From: Rhodopseudomonas telluris
GTDB taxonomy: Bacteria > Pseudomonadota > Alphaproteobacteria > Rhizobiales > Xanthobacteraceae
Assembly (NCBI RefSeq): GCF_042432815.1
Contig: NZ_JBHLWM010000012.1
Span: 62,001-126,000 of the forward strand
Reading direction: 5' to 3'
Length of the DNA: 64,000 nucleotides
Under the pieces are notes generated by a model. The model did no database searches. It worked only from the letters and a program-made list of their open reading frames with translations, and was not told the DNA's origin. A program made the position numbers and the translations under genes. Of the stretch, positions 54,689 through 62,874 are shown in pieces. The first letter of the stretch is position 1. The number at the start of each line of letters is the position of its first letter.

Positions 54689-55291
54689 CTAGTCCAAATC
54701 ATGAATGACCCTCCCAACCCTGCCGACCACGAGCATTCCTTCCGTCATGGGGAGGGTTTCGTGGTCGGGGTTGGTCGAGAATGGTTGAAGGCGCGGCGGA
54801 TTGCCGGCCCTGAAGCGCTTGAAGGTGGCGTCGCCCTCTTCGGTGCAAAATACGAAGAATTTTTCGTTGTGCGGACGGCGATCCGCCAGATTGACGCAGA
54901 TATACGATCCGTCTGGCGCAACCCGGTCCATCGAATCTCCCTGGACCTCAAGCACGATCCAGTCGCCTTTCGGTAGATCGGCAAGCATCACGTATTTCTT
55001 GACGTCGGTTCGCTTCACGCCCTCCTGGGCAGCCAGCTGACCGGCGCTCACCCAGGATACCAACGGCGCGCGGAACCGCCGAAGTCCGGGGAACACCAAT
55101 TGTTCCGGTGATGCCCGCAGGGCCGGCGCCAGCTTCTCTGCCCAGAGCGCCGTCATTTCGCGTTCGCCGTTGACCAGCTTCCCGATCTGCTGCTGCGACG
55201 TGCCGATCGCCTCCGCCAGCTTGGCCTGGCTGATGCCTCTCGCCTTGATGATGTCGGCGAGGCCGTTCGGATATTTGCCCTTTGGAGCCAT
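54689..55291 (-). CDS. S24-family phage repressor (CI/LexA-like)
   Basis: A 200-residue repressor. The N-terminal Cro/CI helix-turn-helix (ISQAKLAEAIGTSQQQIGKLVNGER) is joined to an S24 peptidase domain. The cleavage site is SAG (A83-G84), the nucleophile is S120 (QGDSMD) and the base is K158 (ATFKRF). RecA-stimulated self-cleavage would induce the prophage. ATG 55291 gives the normal start; an N-terminal extension to 55408 would read through all three operators. Confidence 0.93.
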   Translation of the reverse strand: MAPKGKYPNGLADIIKARGISQAKLAEAIGTSQQQIGKLVNGEREMTALWAEKLAPALRASPEQLVFPGLRRFRAPLVSWVSAGQLAAQEGVKRTDVKKYVMLADLPKGDWIVLEVQGDSMDRVAPDGSYICVNLADRRPHNEKFFVFCTEEGDATFKRFRAGNPPRLQPFSTNPDHETLPMTEGMLVVGRVGRVIHDLD

Positions 55292-55302
55292 CCGAACGAG
55301 AT

Positions 55303-55317
55303 CAACCAAATTGGTGT
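55303..55317. promoter_or_regulatory. prophage operator OR1 (partial match)
   Basis: CAACCAAATTGGTGT. The central ACCAAATTGGT is identical to OL1, and the right half-site is perfect; the outer two bases of the left half differ. It is next to the repressor start codon. Confidence 0.72.
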
Positions 55318-55326
55318 GGGCTTCAA

Positions 55327-55341
55327 ACACCGAAACGGTGT
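55327..55341. promoter_or_regulatory. prophage operator OR2
   Basis: ACACCGAAACGGTGT, perfect half-sites. Centre 24 bases from OR1 and 33 bases from OR3. Confidence 0.85.
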
Positions 55342-55359
55342 TGGAAGGCTTGCGAATCA

Positions 55360-55374
55360 ACACCGTTTTGGTGT
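55360..55374. promoter_or_regulatory. prophage operator OR3
   Basis: ACACCGTTTTGGTGT, perfect half-sites. It lies 11 bases upstream of the Cro-like start codon, so bound repressor would block rightward early expression. Confidence 0.85.
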
Positions 55375-55385
55375 TGCTTCGGCTC

Positions 55386-55640
55386 ATGAGGTTTGCCGAC
55401 TGGATCATTTACGCCAACACCACCAATGCCGAGTTTGCCCGTCGGGCGGGCTGGTCGAGCGAAACCGTGCGCCGTTACCGCACAGGCGAGCGCGAGCCCG
55501 GTACGGCGGAAATGGCGGCGATCTTCAATCTGACCGGCGGCCTCGTGACCCCGAACGATTGGGCCGGTGTCGGCCATCGTCCCGGTGTCGAAACCGCCGC
55601 TGATGCTCTTCCTTCCTCAACCGAACAGGTCGCTTCATGA
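55386..55640 (+). CDS. Cro-like phage regulator
   Basis: An 84-residue helix-turn-helix protein (TNAEFARRAGWSSETVRRYRTGEREPGTAEMAAIFNLTGG), the first gene of the rightward early operon. Start ATG 55386 directly follows operator OR3. By position and fold it is the Cro or CII-like antagonist of the repressor. Confidence 0.82.
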   Translation: MRFADWIIYANTTNAEFARRAGWSSETVRRYRTGEREPGTAEMAAIFNLTGGLVTPNDWAGVGHRPGVETAADALPSSTEQVAS

Positions 55641-56005
55641 GCGCGAAGTCAGCAAAGCCGCGCGCCGCGGTCAAATCGGCGCGTTGCCCCGAGGGGCAAC
55701 AAAAACCTTCCGAGACGGAAGTTTTATCGCCCGTCATGCGTCGGGTGCGGGCCGCCCTTGGGGAACGTAAGTCCGCAGCAAAGCTGCACTATTTGACCGA
55801 TCAGTCGCTGTCGATCTGCGAAAAAACGCTGGCCGGAAATCGGTTGCCCAATGCGGCAATGTACGAGGCGCTGTTCGGGACCGAGCTGATCATTCCGACC
55901 ATCCTCGGCCTGATCCCGGATGATGCCACGGACCCACGCGTCCGCGCCGTCCGCAAGGCGATCCGCCGGCTCGAACTCGACTTTGAAGACGGCGAGGGCG
56001 TGTGA
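55637..56005 (+). CDS. phage early hypothetical protein, possible HTH regulator
   Basis: A 122-residue protein, not recognised. SVMRRVRAALGERKSAAKLHYLTDQSLSICEKTLAGNR-type helices could form a DNA-binding core. It overlaps the Cro-like stop by 4 bases, the place of CII-type activators, but no clear homology is visible. Confidence 0.6.
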   Translation: MSAKSAKPRAAVKSARCPEGQQKPSETEVLSPVMRRVRAALGERKSAAKLHYLTDQSLSICEKTLAGNRLPNAAMYEALFGTELIIPTILGLIPDDATDPRVRAVRKAIRRLELDFEDGEGV

Positions 56006-56262
56006 TGACCGCCGCTCCCGATTTTTTACCGGCTGTCTCGATTGACGCGCTCAAGGCAGTCATCGCCGGCCTGCTGCTCGTTGTGGCGGTTGGTCTCGGC
56101 ATCGCCACGCTGCTGCGCGCGTCCCCGCCGCAGCGCCGCGCCGACGATCCGGCCGTCGATCCGCATGCGGAGCCTTACGGCGAATGCCCGGGCTTCTCGC
56201 GCGATCAGCTGGCGCGGTTCGATGTCGAGCGGCTGCAGCGCGCAGAGCGGGGAGGCGTGTGA
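56005..56262 (+). CDS. small phage membrane protein
   Basis: An 85-residue protein with one hydrophobic helix (LKAVIAGLLLVVAVGLGIATLL, residues ~14-36) and a polar C-terminus. It overlaps both neighbours by 1 base. Function unknown. Confidence 0.6.
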   Translation: MTAAPDFLPAVSIDALKAVIAGLLLVVAVGLGIATLLRASPPQRRADDPAVDPHAEPYGECPGFSRDQLARFDVERLQRAERGGV

Positions 56263-56414
56263 TGACCGCCGCCGATGCCATTTTCGATGTGTTGTCCGTC
56301 GTTCACCCGGTTTTCGCCTTCGTTATCCTCGTGCTCGGCCTCGCCGTGCTGTCGACGTGCTGCGAGCTAATCGGCGCTGCGATCGGCGATCGGATCGCAG
56401 AGGTGCGGGCATGA
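56262..56414 (+). CDS. very small phage membrane protein
   Basis: A 50-residue protein, mostly one hydrophobic segment (VHPVFAFVILVLGLAVLSTCCELIGAA). GGGGAGG lies upstream and the stop overlaps the next start by 4 bases. Confidence 0.58.
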   Translation: MTAADAIFDVLSVVHPVFAFVILVLGLAVLSTCCELIGAAIGDRIAEVRA

Positions 56415-58009
56415 AATGCCTCGCGGGGCACCGCTTTGCCGATCTGTTCCCGATGATCGAGGGGCAGGCGCGCGACGAACTGCGCGACGACATTCGCGAC
56501 AATGGCATCCGCGAAAAGATCGTGCTGCTCGACGGCCAGATCCTCGACGGACGCAATCGCTACGATGCGCTGCTCGAGCTGTGCGACGGCGGCGAGGTGC
56601 TGGGCGAGGGCTGGGGACATCGGGCCGGCGAGGCGCTCGATGCGGAGCTGCTGACTCCGCCGGCGCCGTGGTTCGTGACCTTCAATCCGTCGGTTGATGG
56701 CGATCCGCTCAAGTGGGTGTTGTCGAAGAACCTGCGGCGGCGCCATCTCGACGAAAGCCAGCGCGCGATCGTAGCGGCGCGGCTCGCCAATCTCGGCGTT
56801 GGCCGGCCGAAAGCGGATTCGCGCGACGACGACAAGGCAAAGCCGTTCGACCCGGCGCCTGAGCATATTCCGCCAATTGGCGGAATTTCCGCCCGGGCGG
56901 CGGCAGCCATGGTGAACGTCAGTGAGCGCAGCGTTGAGCGTGCCCGCGCTGTGATCAATGACGGCGTCGAAGAGCTTCAGCACGCCGTGGAGCAAGGTCA
57001 GCTCGCGGTGTCGGCCGCAGAGAAGATCGCCCGGCTTCCAGACGATGAGCAACGCGAGGCCGTGGCCAAGCTGCCGTCGGGTAGCCGGTCCATCATGGCC
57101 TCGCGCCAAGAGCCCGACGACGGTCTCGACTACTTCCCGACTCCGCCCTGGGCGACCCGCGCACTTGTCGAAGTGGTGCTGAAGCGGAGCGGGCACGCGG
57201 CCTCGCTGCATGCGCAAACGGCCTGGGAGCCGGCCTGCGGCGAAGGTCACATGGCGGAAGTGCTGTGTGACTACTTCAAGGAAGTCACGGCGTCGGACAT
57301 TCATCCGCACGGCTATGGCCACACGGCGAACTTCCTCGGCGATATCGTGCCGGGGTTCGACGACTGGATCATCACCAATCCGCCGTTCGGCGCCAACGCC
57401 GAGGCATTCGTGCTGCGCGCACTGCAATTCGCGCAGGTCGGAGTCGCGATGTTCCTGCGGCTGCAATGGCTCGAAACCGTCGGCCGCTTTGAGCGGGTGT
57501 TCCAGCCGTATCCGCCGGCGATCATCGCGCAGTTCGCCGAGCGGGTGCCGCTGCACAAAGGGCGATGGGAGCCAGAAGGCGACACGGCGACCGCGTATCT
57601 GTGGATCGTCTGGCTGAAGAACAGCGCCCGCAAGACGACGGAGTTCGTGTGGATTCCGCCCGGTCAGCGAGAAGCGTTGTCGCGCCCGGACGATGCCGAG
57701 CGGTTCACCACGCATCCGGTGACTAAGGCGTTTCGGCCGAATGGACCGAAGGCGGTCGATGCGCCGGCTCAAAAGAGCGTGCCGGCTGCCGAGGACTCCG
57801 ACGCAAAATTCGATGAGGCGATCGATCGGGCGCTCCAACGAGCGCCGCGTGGCTACCCCGAGTCCGGGGCCGCTTTCGATCCGTCGCCCATCGCCTGCGC
57901 CTGCTGCAATCACTTCGTCGTGGCGCGGCCCGACCCACTCGACATTCCGTCCTTCCTGAAACGCCGGCGCAACGATGTCGCGCTGGCAACCGCAAAGGCC
58001 TGCGCATGA
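56411..58009 (+). CDS. ParB-like domain fused to DNA methyltransferase
   Basis: A 532-residue fusion. Residues 13-57 (FPMIEGQARDELRDDIRDNGIREKIVLLDGQILDGRNRYDAL) form a ParB/Srx nuclease-like core with GRNR. A helix-turn-helix follows (ARAAAAMVNVSERSVERAR). Residues ~245-420 form an N6-adenine/DNA methyltransferase: YFPTPPWATRAL, WEPACGEGHMAEVL and the catalytic NPPF at 323-326. ParB-methyltransferase fusions occur in phages and may protect or mark phage DNA. No restriction partner is seen. Confidence 0.85.
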   Translation: MKCLAGHRFADLFPMIEGQARDELRDDIRDNGIREKIVLLDGQILDGRNRYDALLELCDGGEVLGEGWGHRAGEALDAELLTPPAPWFVTFNPSVDGDPLKWVLSKNLRRRHLDESQRAIVAARLANLGVGRPKADSRDDDKAKPFDPAPEHIPPIGGISARAAAAMVNVSERSVERARAVINDGVEELQHAVEQGQLAVSAAEKIARLPDDEQREAVAKLPSGSRSIMASRQEPDDGLDYFPTPPWATRALVEVVLKRSGHAASLHAQTAWEPACGEGHMAEVLCDYFKEVTASDIHPHGYGHTANFLGDIVPGFDDWIITNPPFGANAEAFVLRALQFAQVGVAMFLRLQWLETVGRFERVFQPYPPAIIAQFAERVPLHKGRWEPEGDTATAYLWIVWLKNSARKTTEFVWIPPGQREALSRPDDAERFTTHPVTKAFRPNGPKAVDAPAQKSVPAAEDSDAKFDEAIDRALQRAPRGYPESGAAFDPSPIACACCNHFVVARPDPLDIPSFLKRRRNDVALATAKACA

Positions 58010-58563
58010 GTCAGCTAGCGTCCTCCGATCACCGTCTTGGTGACTGGCTTCAAACATACTCCGGCCGGCCGTTCTGGCCGCTCGATCCGCGATCGGAAGA
58101 CGTCGAGATTCAGACGATCGCGCATGCGCTTTCTCTGCAGTGTCGCTATGGCGGCCACTGCATTCGCTTCTACTCCGTCGCGGAGCACTCAGTGCTTCTT
58201 TCGGAGGTGGCACCGCCGCCCTACCGCCTGGCCGCGCTGCTGCACGATGCCGCTGAAGCCTACATGGTCGATGTACCGAGACCGCTGAAGCTGATGCTGA
58301 ACGGCTACGCGGAAGCCGAGGATGCGATCCTTGCGGTTATCGGAAAGACCTTCGGCGTAACGCCCGACGAGTTCGCGGCGGTGCGCGAGATCGACAAAGC
58401 GATACTGGGCGACGAAGTCGCGCAGAACCTCGCTCCGTCGCATAAGCCGTGGTCCTACATCGGTCGGCCGCTTGGAGTGCGACTGCACTGCTGGTCGCCC
58501 GTCGAGGCGGAGCAGCAATTCCTGCACGCCTTCGATCAGCTCACCAAGCCAATCTCAAAGTAA
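58006..58563 (+). CDS. HD-domain phosphohydrolase (YfbR-like nucleotidase type)
   Basis: A 185-residue HD-family protein. H61 in VAEHSVLLS, H80-D81 in LLHDAAEAYMVDVPRPLK, and a later Asp (EIDKAI) form the metal site. Phage members of this type dephosphorylate deoxynucleotides or host DNA precursors during replication. It overlaps the methyltransferase stop by 4 bases. Confidence 0.86.
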   Translation: MSQLASSDHRLGDWLQTYSGRPFWPLDPRSEDVEIQTIAHALSLQCRYGGHCIRFYSVAEHSVLLSEVAPPPYRLAALLHDAAEAYMVDVPRPLKLMLNGYAEAEDAILAVIGKTFGVTPDEFAAVREIDKAILGDEVAQNLAPSHKPWSYIGRPLGVRLHCWSPVEAEQQFLHAFDQLTKPISK

Positions 58564-58623
58564 TCGCGTGGCGCGACGTGCGGCCGCGCTGTCCAGCCGC
58601 GCAGCATGATCAGGAGAGAACTG

Positions 58624-58956
58624 ATGAGACCCATTACGGACGTTCTGCGTGAGTATCGCAAGGGGCGCGCGGTCGACCTCGCGAGCGAGCGGCTAGCCGA
58701 GTTGATCCAGGCCGTCGACGAAACCCGCAAGGCCGGCGTGCTGACGCTGGTGATCAAGGTCAAGCCGGCCAAGGACGGCGGCAGCGAGAAGACGCTGCAA
58801 ATCGAAGTCAAGTCGAAGATCCCGGAGGTCGATCTGCCCGATGCGGTCTTCTTCTCCGACAGCGCCGGCAACCTGCACCGCAGCGACCCGACGCAGACCG
58901 AAATGCGCTTCCGCGACGCGGCTGATGCGGACCGCGTCGCGGCCGCGCAGCAGTAA
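58624..58956 (+). CDS. phage hypothetical protein
   Basis: A 110-residue protein, not recognised. The core LTLVIKVKPAKDGGSEKTLQIEVKSKIPEVDLPDAVFFSDSAGNLHRSDP alternates strands with a charged start. It always seems to precede DUF2303 in such prophages (from memory). Start ATG 58624 has AGGAGA upstream. Confidence 0.7.
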   Translation: MRPITDVLREYRKGRAVDLASERLAELIQAVDETRKAGVLTLVIKVKPAKDGGSEKTLQIEVKSKIPEVDLPDAVFFSDSAGNLHRSDPTQTEMRFRDAADADRVAAAQQ

Positions 58957-58992
58957 CCGCGTTCATTTCAACCCGTAGAGAGAGATTGTTTG

Positions 58993-59823
58993 ATGGCCAA
59001 GGAACCGATCAACACCACTGGCGAGGCGGCGACGATTGCCGATCTCGCCGTCCGCGCGCAGGGCGTGCCGAGCATCATCAAGACCGATGATGGTCAGGTC
59101 TTCCTGCTTCATCCGGCAGGTTACGATTATGTCGAGGTCACGCCGGACAATTCCGTTCCGGTGCTGCAGCCGAAGATCATCGATCAGGCCGTGACGCTGC
59201 AGAACGTCGACGCGCTGGTTGCCTATGTCGAGCGCTTCAAGGGCGAGGCCTCGCTGATGTTCGCCGATATCGAGGCGAGCAGGATCGTGGCGGCGATCGA
59301 CTATCACGGCAAGGATGAGCCGTCCCTGGTGAAGCATCGCGGCACGCTGGCGCTGCCGTTTTCCGAGGAATGGAAGATCTGGCGGGAGCTCGACGGCAAG
59401 CTGCAGCAGCAGCTCGATTTCGCGCGCTTCATCGAAGAGAACAATCCGGACATCAGCGCGCCGCCGGCGGCCGATCTCTTGGAGGCGGTGCGCGACCTGC
59501 AGGCGCGCCGGCAAGTCAACTTCATCAAGGCGGTGCGGACCTCCAGCGACAACGAGAATTTCGAATTCTCGGATGAGACCGAGGCGCGCACCCGCGGCGG
59601 CCTCGAATTGCCGACGCAGTTCGTGCTGCACCTGCCGGTGTATTTCGGCGAGCCGCCGACCGAGATCCGCGCGTTCCTGCGCTGGCGGCTCGACGAAGGC
59701 AAGCTTTGGCTCGGCATCAAGCTGCACCGGGCCGAGCACGTTCGGCAGGCGGCGTTCCGCCAGATCGTCACGTCGGTCGTCGAGCGCACCGGCGTCGATG
59801 TGATCTTCGGCAAGATCGGCTGA
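58993..59823 (+). CDS. DUF2303 family phage protein
   Basis: A 276-residue phage protein of the DUF2303 family, with features such as VTLQNVDALVAYVERF, VVAAIDYH and FARFIEENNPDI. The family is conserved in temperate phages, often near replication or recombination genes; its role is unclear. ATG 58993 was preferred to TTG 58990. Confidence 0.82.
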   Translation: MAKEPINTTGEAATIADLAVRAQGVPSIIKTDDGQVFLLHPAGYDYVEVTPDNSVPVLQPKIIDQAVTLQNVDALVAYVERFKGEASLMFADIEASRIVAAIDYHGKDEPSLVKHRGTLALPFSEEWKIWRELDGKLQQQLDFARFIEENNPDISAPPAADLLEAVRDLQARRQVNFIKAVRTSSDNENFEFSDETEARTRGGLELPTQFVLHLPVYFGEPPTEIRAFLRWRLDEGKLWLGIKLHRAEHVRQAAFRQIVTSVVERTGVDVIFGKIG

Positions 59824-59831
59824 GGCCCGCC

Positions 59832-60059
59832 ATGCTCACGCCGCACCGCCAGACTCCGAACTGCCGACGCGAACTGATGGAGCGCGCGATTGCGCTCGTG
59901 CGGGAGCGCCTTGGCAGCCGGATCATCTGCACGCGGTGCGGCGCGACGCGGCAGACGATGGAAGACCGCTGCAAAGCGGATCTCGGCGCCAGCTGCGAAG
60001 GTGGCCGTGTCTATGACAACGAGTTTTCCCGCGCGCGTCGAGAGGTGGGGCTGACGTGA
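59832..60059 (+). CDS. small phage protein with zinc-binding Cys pattern
   Basis: A 75-residue protein, not recognised. RELMERAIALVRERLGSRIICTRCGATRQTMEDRCKADLGASC contains CTRC and two more Cys that could bind zinc. It overlaps the next start by 4 bases. Confidence 0.6.
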   Translation: MLTPHRQTPNCRRELMERAIALVRERLGSRIICTRCGATRQTMEDRCKADLGASCEGGRVYDNEFSRARREVGLT

Positions 60060-60484
60060 CCTCGCTCCTGACTGTGCTCTGCAGACCGCGCTACGCGCCG
60101 GGACCATCGGATCGGCTCAACGCGTTGCTGCATCTTCCAAAGGAGGCAGATAGCCGTCCATCGGTGCGCGCGACCCTGGAGAGCACGTCAATCGACGACG
60201 AGCGAGAGCGGCCGCCGGCTTTCAAAGCGGCCGAAGTGATCAACCGCTTGCTGACCGAACTGCGCGATCCGGAAAGTCCGTGGCGCGACGACGTGGTTGT
60301 CGGCTGGCGACCTGGTCGCCGTCCCGGCGATGACCAGATTCCGATCCTGCGCCTTCCGGCGGCATGGATTAACCGCCTCGATCGCGCCGCCGCCGGCGGG
60401 GCGTTTGATCGGATGAGCGCCGAGGCGATCGTGGCGCGCGTGCTCACGACCGAGCCGCCGGTGACGAATGAAGGGGAGGCCTGA
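60056..60484 (+). CDS. phage hypothetical protein
   Basis: A 142-residue protein, not recognised. Arg-rich and mostly helical; GGAFDRMSAEAIVARVLTTEPP near the end. No catalytic motif seen. Coupled to both neighbours. Confidence 0.6.
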   Translation: MTSLLTVLCRPRYAPGPSDRLNALLHLPKEADSRPSVRATLESTSIDDERERPPAFKAAEVINRLLTELRDPESPWRDDVVVGWRPGRRPGDDQIPILRLPAAWINRLDRAAAGGAFDRMSAEAIVARVLTTEPPVTNEGEA

Positions 60485-60485
60485 G

Positions 60486-60668
60486 ATGAAGGGATCGTTC
60501 TGGGGTGGATTTCTGAGTTGCTACCTCGTCGTGGCGTTCTTGTGGGGTTCGCTAGTCTATCGGCTGGACCGACCGTGGCATTCCGCGATCCAGAACGGTC
60601 TTTCCTGGCCGATCAATTTCGTGGCTCTCGCCATCCTGTCCGATATCAAACGGGAGCAGGAGCAATGA
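60486..60668 (+). CDS. small phage membrane protein
   Basis: A 60-residue protein with two hydrophobic stretches (GGFLSCYLVVAFLWGSLVY and GLSWPINFVALAIL) and a polar end. It overlaps the next gene by 4 bases. Function unknown. Confidence 0.58.
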   Translation: MKGSFWGGFLSCYLVVAFLWGSLVYRLDRPWHSAIQNGLSWPINFVALAILSDIKREQEQ

Positions 60669-60895
60669 AGGCTCTTTCGATCCGCCAGCCCTGGGCGTGG
60701 TGCATCGTCGACCCACGCACGGCAGCGCAGGGCGGCGACGAATGGTCGATCCATCGGCGCGCCGTCCGCGCCTTCGTGATCGACAACATCGCCTCCGTCG
60801 ATTTCCGCAAACTCGACAAATTCTGGCTGGTCGAACTTCTGACCAGCGCTGGGCCCGTAGCGGCGCGGGCTGATGAGGGGAGGATGGCGGCGTGA
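60665..60895 (+). CDS. phage protein with truncated ASCH-like N-terminus
   Basis: A 76-residue protein. MKALSIRQPWAWCIVD is the typical start of phage ASCH-domain proteins, but the following residues (DEWSIHRRAVRAFVIDNIASVDFRKLDKFWLVELL) do not continue the fold and the length is about half. This suggests a deletion or a divergent small variant. It overlaps the next gene by 4 bases. Confidence 0.6.
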   Translation: MKALSIRQPWAWCIVDPRTAAQGGDEWSIHRRAVRAFVIDNIASVDFRKLDKFWLVELLTSAGPVAARADEGRMAA

Positions 60896-61293
60896 GCGAT
60901 GATCTCATCATCGGAGACGAGGCGGCGCGAGGCATGGGGCTGACTGAGCGACAATCGCTGGCGCTGGAGGCGGTGACTAAGCTGTGCGGCGAACATGGGC
61001 GGATGCCGTCGCGCAGTGAGGTTGCGAGAGAGCTGGGCTGCGCCAAGAACAACGCCGTCAGATTGATCGATGCTCTTGTTGAGCGAGGCGAACTAGTGGC
61101 GAGCGCGCCGCACGGGCCGCTCGCTGGATTTGGTGATCGGTGCAATCCAGTTGCGGTCGTTCTCCCTGAGTTCGTCTCTCGCGAGGTCGCGGCGTTCTGC
61201 GCGGCTCATGGGGAGCGGGTCGCCAATGTTGTTGCCGACGCCATCGTGCTGCACCTCGATCAGCTGAAGGGGGCAGCGAGGTCGGTGTCATGA
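60892..61293 (+). CDS. LexA-type helix-turn-helix protein
   Basis: A 133-residue protein whose N-terminus LTERQSLALEAVTKLCGEHGRMPSRSEVARELGCAKNNAVRLIDALVERGEL matches the LexA DNA-binding domain. There is no S24 peptidase part. It may be a phage regulator of the replication gene downstream. Overlaps the next gene by 4 bases. Confidence 0.75.
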   Translation: MSDDLIIGDEAARGMGLTERQSLALEAVTKLCGEHGRMPSRSEVARELGCAKNNAVRLIDALVERGELVASAPHGPLAGFGDRCNPVAVVLPEFVSREVAAFCAAHGERVANVVADAIVLHLDQLKGAARSVS

Positions 61294-61499
61294 CGCGCCA
61301 TCGCTGGGGTGAACCAAAGCGCTTTCCGCCGTTCAAGACCGAGCGCGAATGCCTCAACGGCTGCGGCATCGTCAAGGTGACGCGCCATGAAAGCGAAGGG
61401 CCGCGCGACATCCACTGGCAAGAGTTCTGGCGCGACGGGGAGCAGATTCGCTCTGCGGGAACACCCGTGTGCGAGCCAGTTCCGGCCCCCGCCGTGTAG
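61290..61499 (+). CDS. small phage hypothetical protein
   Basis: A 69-residue protein (MTRHRWGEPKRFPPFKTE...), not recognised. The CLNGC pair and the polar composition suggest a small zinc- or nucleic acid-binding protein. It overlaps the LexA-like stop. Confidence 0.55.
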   Translation: MTRHRWGEPKRFPPFKTERECLNGCGIVKVTRHESEGPRDIHWQEFWRDGEQIRSAGTPVCEPVPAPAV

Positions 61500-61560
61500 C
61501 GGCGTCAATCTGTTCGTTGCGTTCTGCGTCTCCCGACACCTTCCGGCAATCGGACTAACA

Positions 61561-62874
61561 ATGACCACCACCACGACCAAGACGGGACGGCGCCGGCGCT
61601 TCGCTTCCGATGAGGCGCATGCCTGGGCTCGCAATCTTCGGCTCGGCAATCCGCACGCCAAGTCGCTGCTGCGCGCGATCGCCCTGTACAGCAACGACGA
61701 GGGCTCCTGCATCGCCGGCATCGGCACGCTCGCAGAAGACACGGACCTCTCGCCCGACACGGTGCGCAAGCGGCTCGCCTTCCTCGAGGAAATCGGCGCC
61801 ATCATCAGGCTGCCGCGATTCCTCGACGACAAGGGGCGCGCGAACACCGAGGGGCGCGGCAAGCGCACGACCGACGATATCCGGATGCAGCTCGATGCCG
61901 ACGTCGATCTGATCGAAGCGCGCGCGCGGGGCGATCTGCCGGCGGATGACGACGACGCAGCCGAAGGCTGTGATCCGGCCGATGAGGGCGTAGTTAGCCC
62001 TCGCCACCAGCAAGGGCTGAATGAGGTATCATCTGACGTCCAGCCCTCGGTTAGGACTCGGTTAGCCCTCGGCCAGCCCTCCGACTCGAGCGAGGGCCTA
62101 ATCTCTGAACCTGAACCTGAACCTTCCCCCCAGCCCCCCTCCGGGGGGAGTGTGTCGCAGGCTGAGCCTGACGGTTGGAAGGATTTCGAGGCCGATTGGG
62201 CGGAGCCGATCGTGCGGCACCAGCTTGCGATGAACGAATGGGTGGCTCTGTCCGACGCGGACCGGCTGCTCGCACGTCAGGCTGCGCGGGGCTATGTCGC
62301 CTGGCGGAAGGGTCAGAAGAAGCCGCCGAATGTGTTGAGTGCGCATCTATTTCTGCGGGATCGCGGCGCTTGGCCGGGCTTCGCGGCGCGTGCGCCTGAC
62401 GCACCTGCGCGAGCTGCCGAGAGCGATCTGCCGTGGATCGTCGAGGGCAGCGCCGAAGATCGCGTCATCCGCTGGCTCTACCGGCGAACGAACGTGGCGC
62501 AGCCGCTGATCAGGGCCGGCGATGGCGGCAAGCGCGGCTATCGGGCGCGGAAGCCGATCGGTGCCGACTTGCTGGCGATGGCCGAGCATGTCGATCAGCG
62601 CGCTTGGCGGCTGCAAACGTCCGATGAAGCCGGCGAGGCAACGCCGCGACGGGTCTGGTTGTGGGGGTTCTATCCGCAGGGCTCTGCCGAATACGCGGCT
62701 TGGCAGCGGCGGTTCCGGGATTGGACCGGAGCCGGGCTTCCGAATGAACGCGACGACGCTGGACGGCAAGGCATCCGCATGCCGCGGCCTTGGCCGCCAC
62801 GTGTCGACGGCACATGGGCCGCCGGCGGCGCGGACGATGAACAGGGGTTGGCGGACGAAGGCGGGAGAGGGTGA
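61561..62874 (+). CDS. phage replication-initiator-like protein with internal repeats
   Basis: A 437-residue protein. The N-terminal winged helix (AIALYSNDEGSCIAGIGTLAEDTDLSPDTVRKRLAFLEEIGAI) is of the phage replication-initiator/O type. Residues ~140-195 are a low-complexity acidic and Pro/Ser linker whose DNA contains iteron-like repeats (61993-62102). The C-terminal half (WIVEGSAEDRVIRWLYRR to WTAGG) is not recognised. The layout matches lambda O, in which the origin lies inside the gene. Start ATG 61561. Confidence 0.72.
   Translation: MTTTTTKTGRRRRFASDEAHAWARNLRLGNPHAKSLLRAIALYSNDEGSCIAGIGTLAEDTDLSPDTVRKRLAFLEEIGAIIRLPRFLDDKGRANTEGRGKRTTDDIRMQLDADVDLIEARARGDLPADDDDAAEGCDPADEGVVSPRHQQGLNEVSSDVQPSVRTRLALGQPSDSSEGLISEPEPEPSPQPPSGGSVSQAEPDGWKDFEADWAEPIVRHQLAMNEWVALSDADRLLARQAARGYVAWRKGQKKPPNVLSAHLFLRDRGAWPGFAARAPDAPARAAESDLPWIVEGSAEDRVIRWLYRRTNVAQPLIRAGDGGKRGYRARKPIGADLLAMAEHVDQRAWRLQTSDEAGEATPRRVWLWGFYPQGSAEYAAWQRRFRDWTGAGLPNERDDAGRQGIRMPRPWPPRVDGTWAAGGADDEQGLADEGGRG
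61993..62148. repeat. iteron-like repeat cluster, candidate phage replication origin
   Basis: Copies related to GTTAGCCCTCGG lie at 61993-62003, 62038-62050, 62050-62061, 62061-62072, 62072-62083 and, inverted, 62091-62102. CTGAAC is repeated three times in tandem at 62105-62122, and CCCCCC-TCC-GGGGGG forms a hairpin at 62134-62148. Spacing of the middle copies is 11-12 bases, one helical turn. Confidence 0.55.

Noticed and set aside
61387..61560. N-terminal extension of the initiator gene
   Set aside because: The added 58 residues overlap the preceding gene in another frame and are unlike an initiator; ATG 61561 gives the conserved N-terminus.
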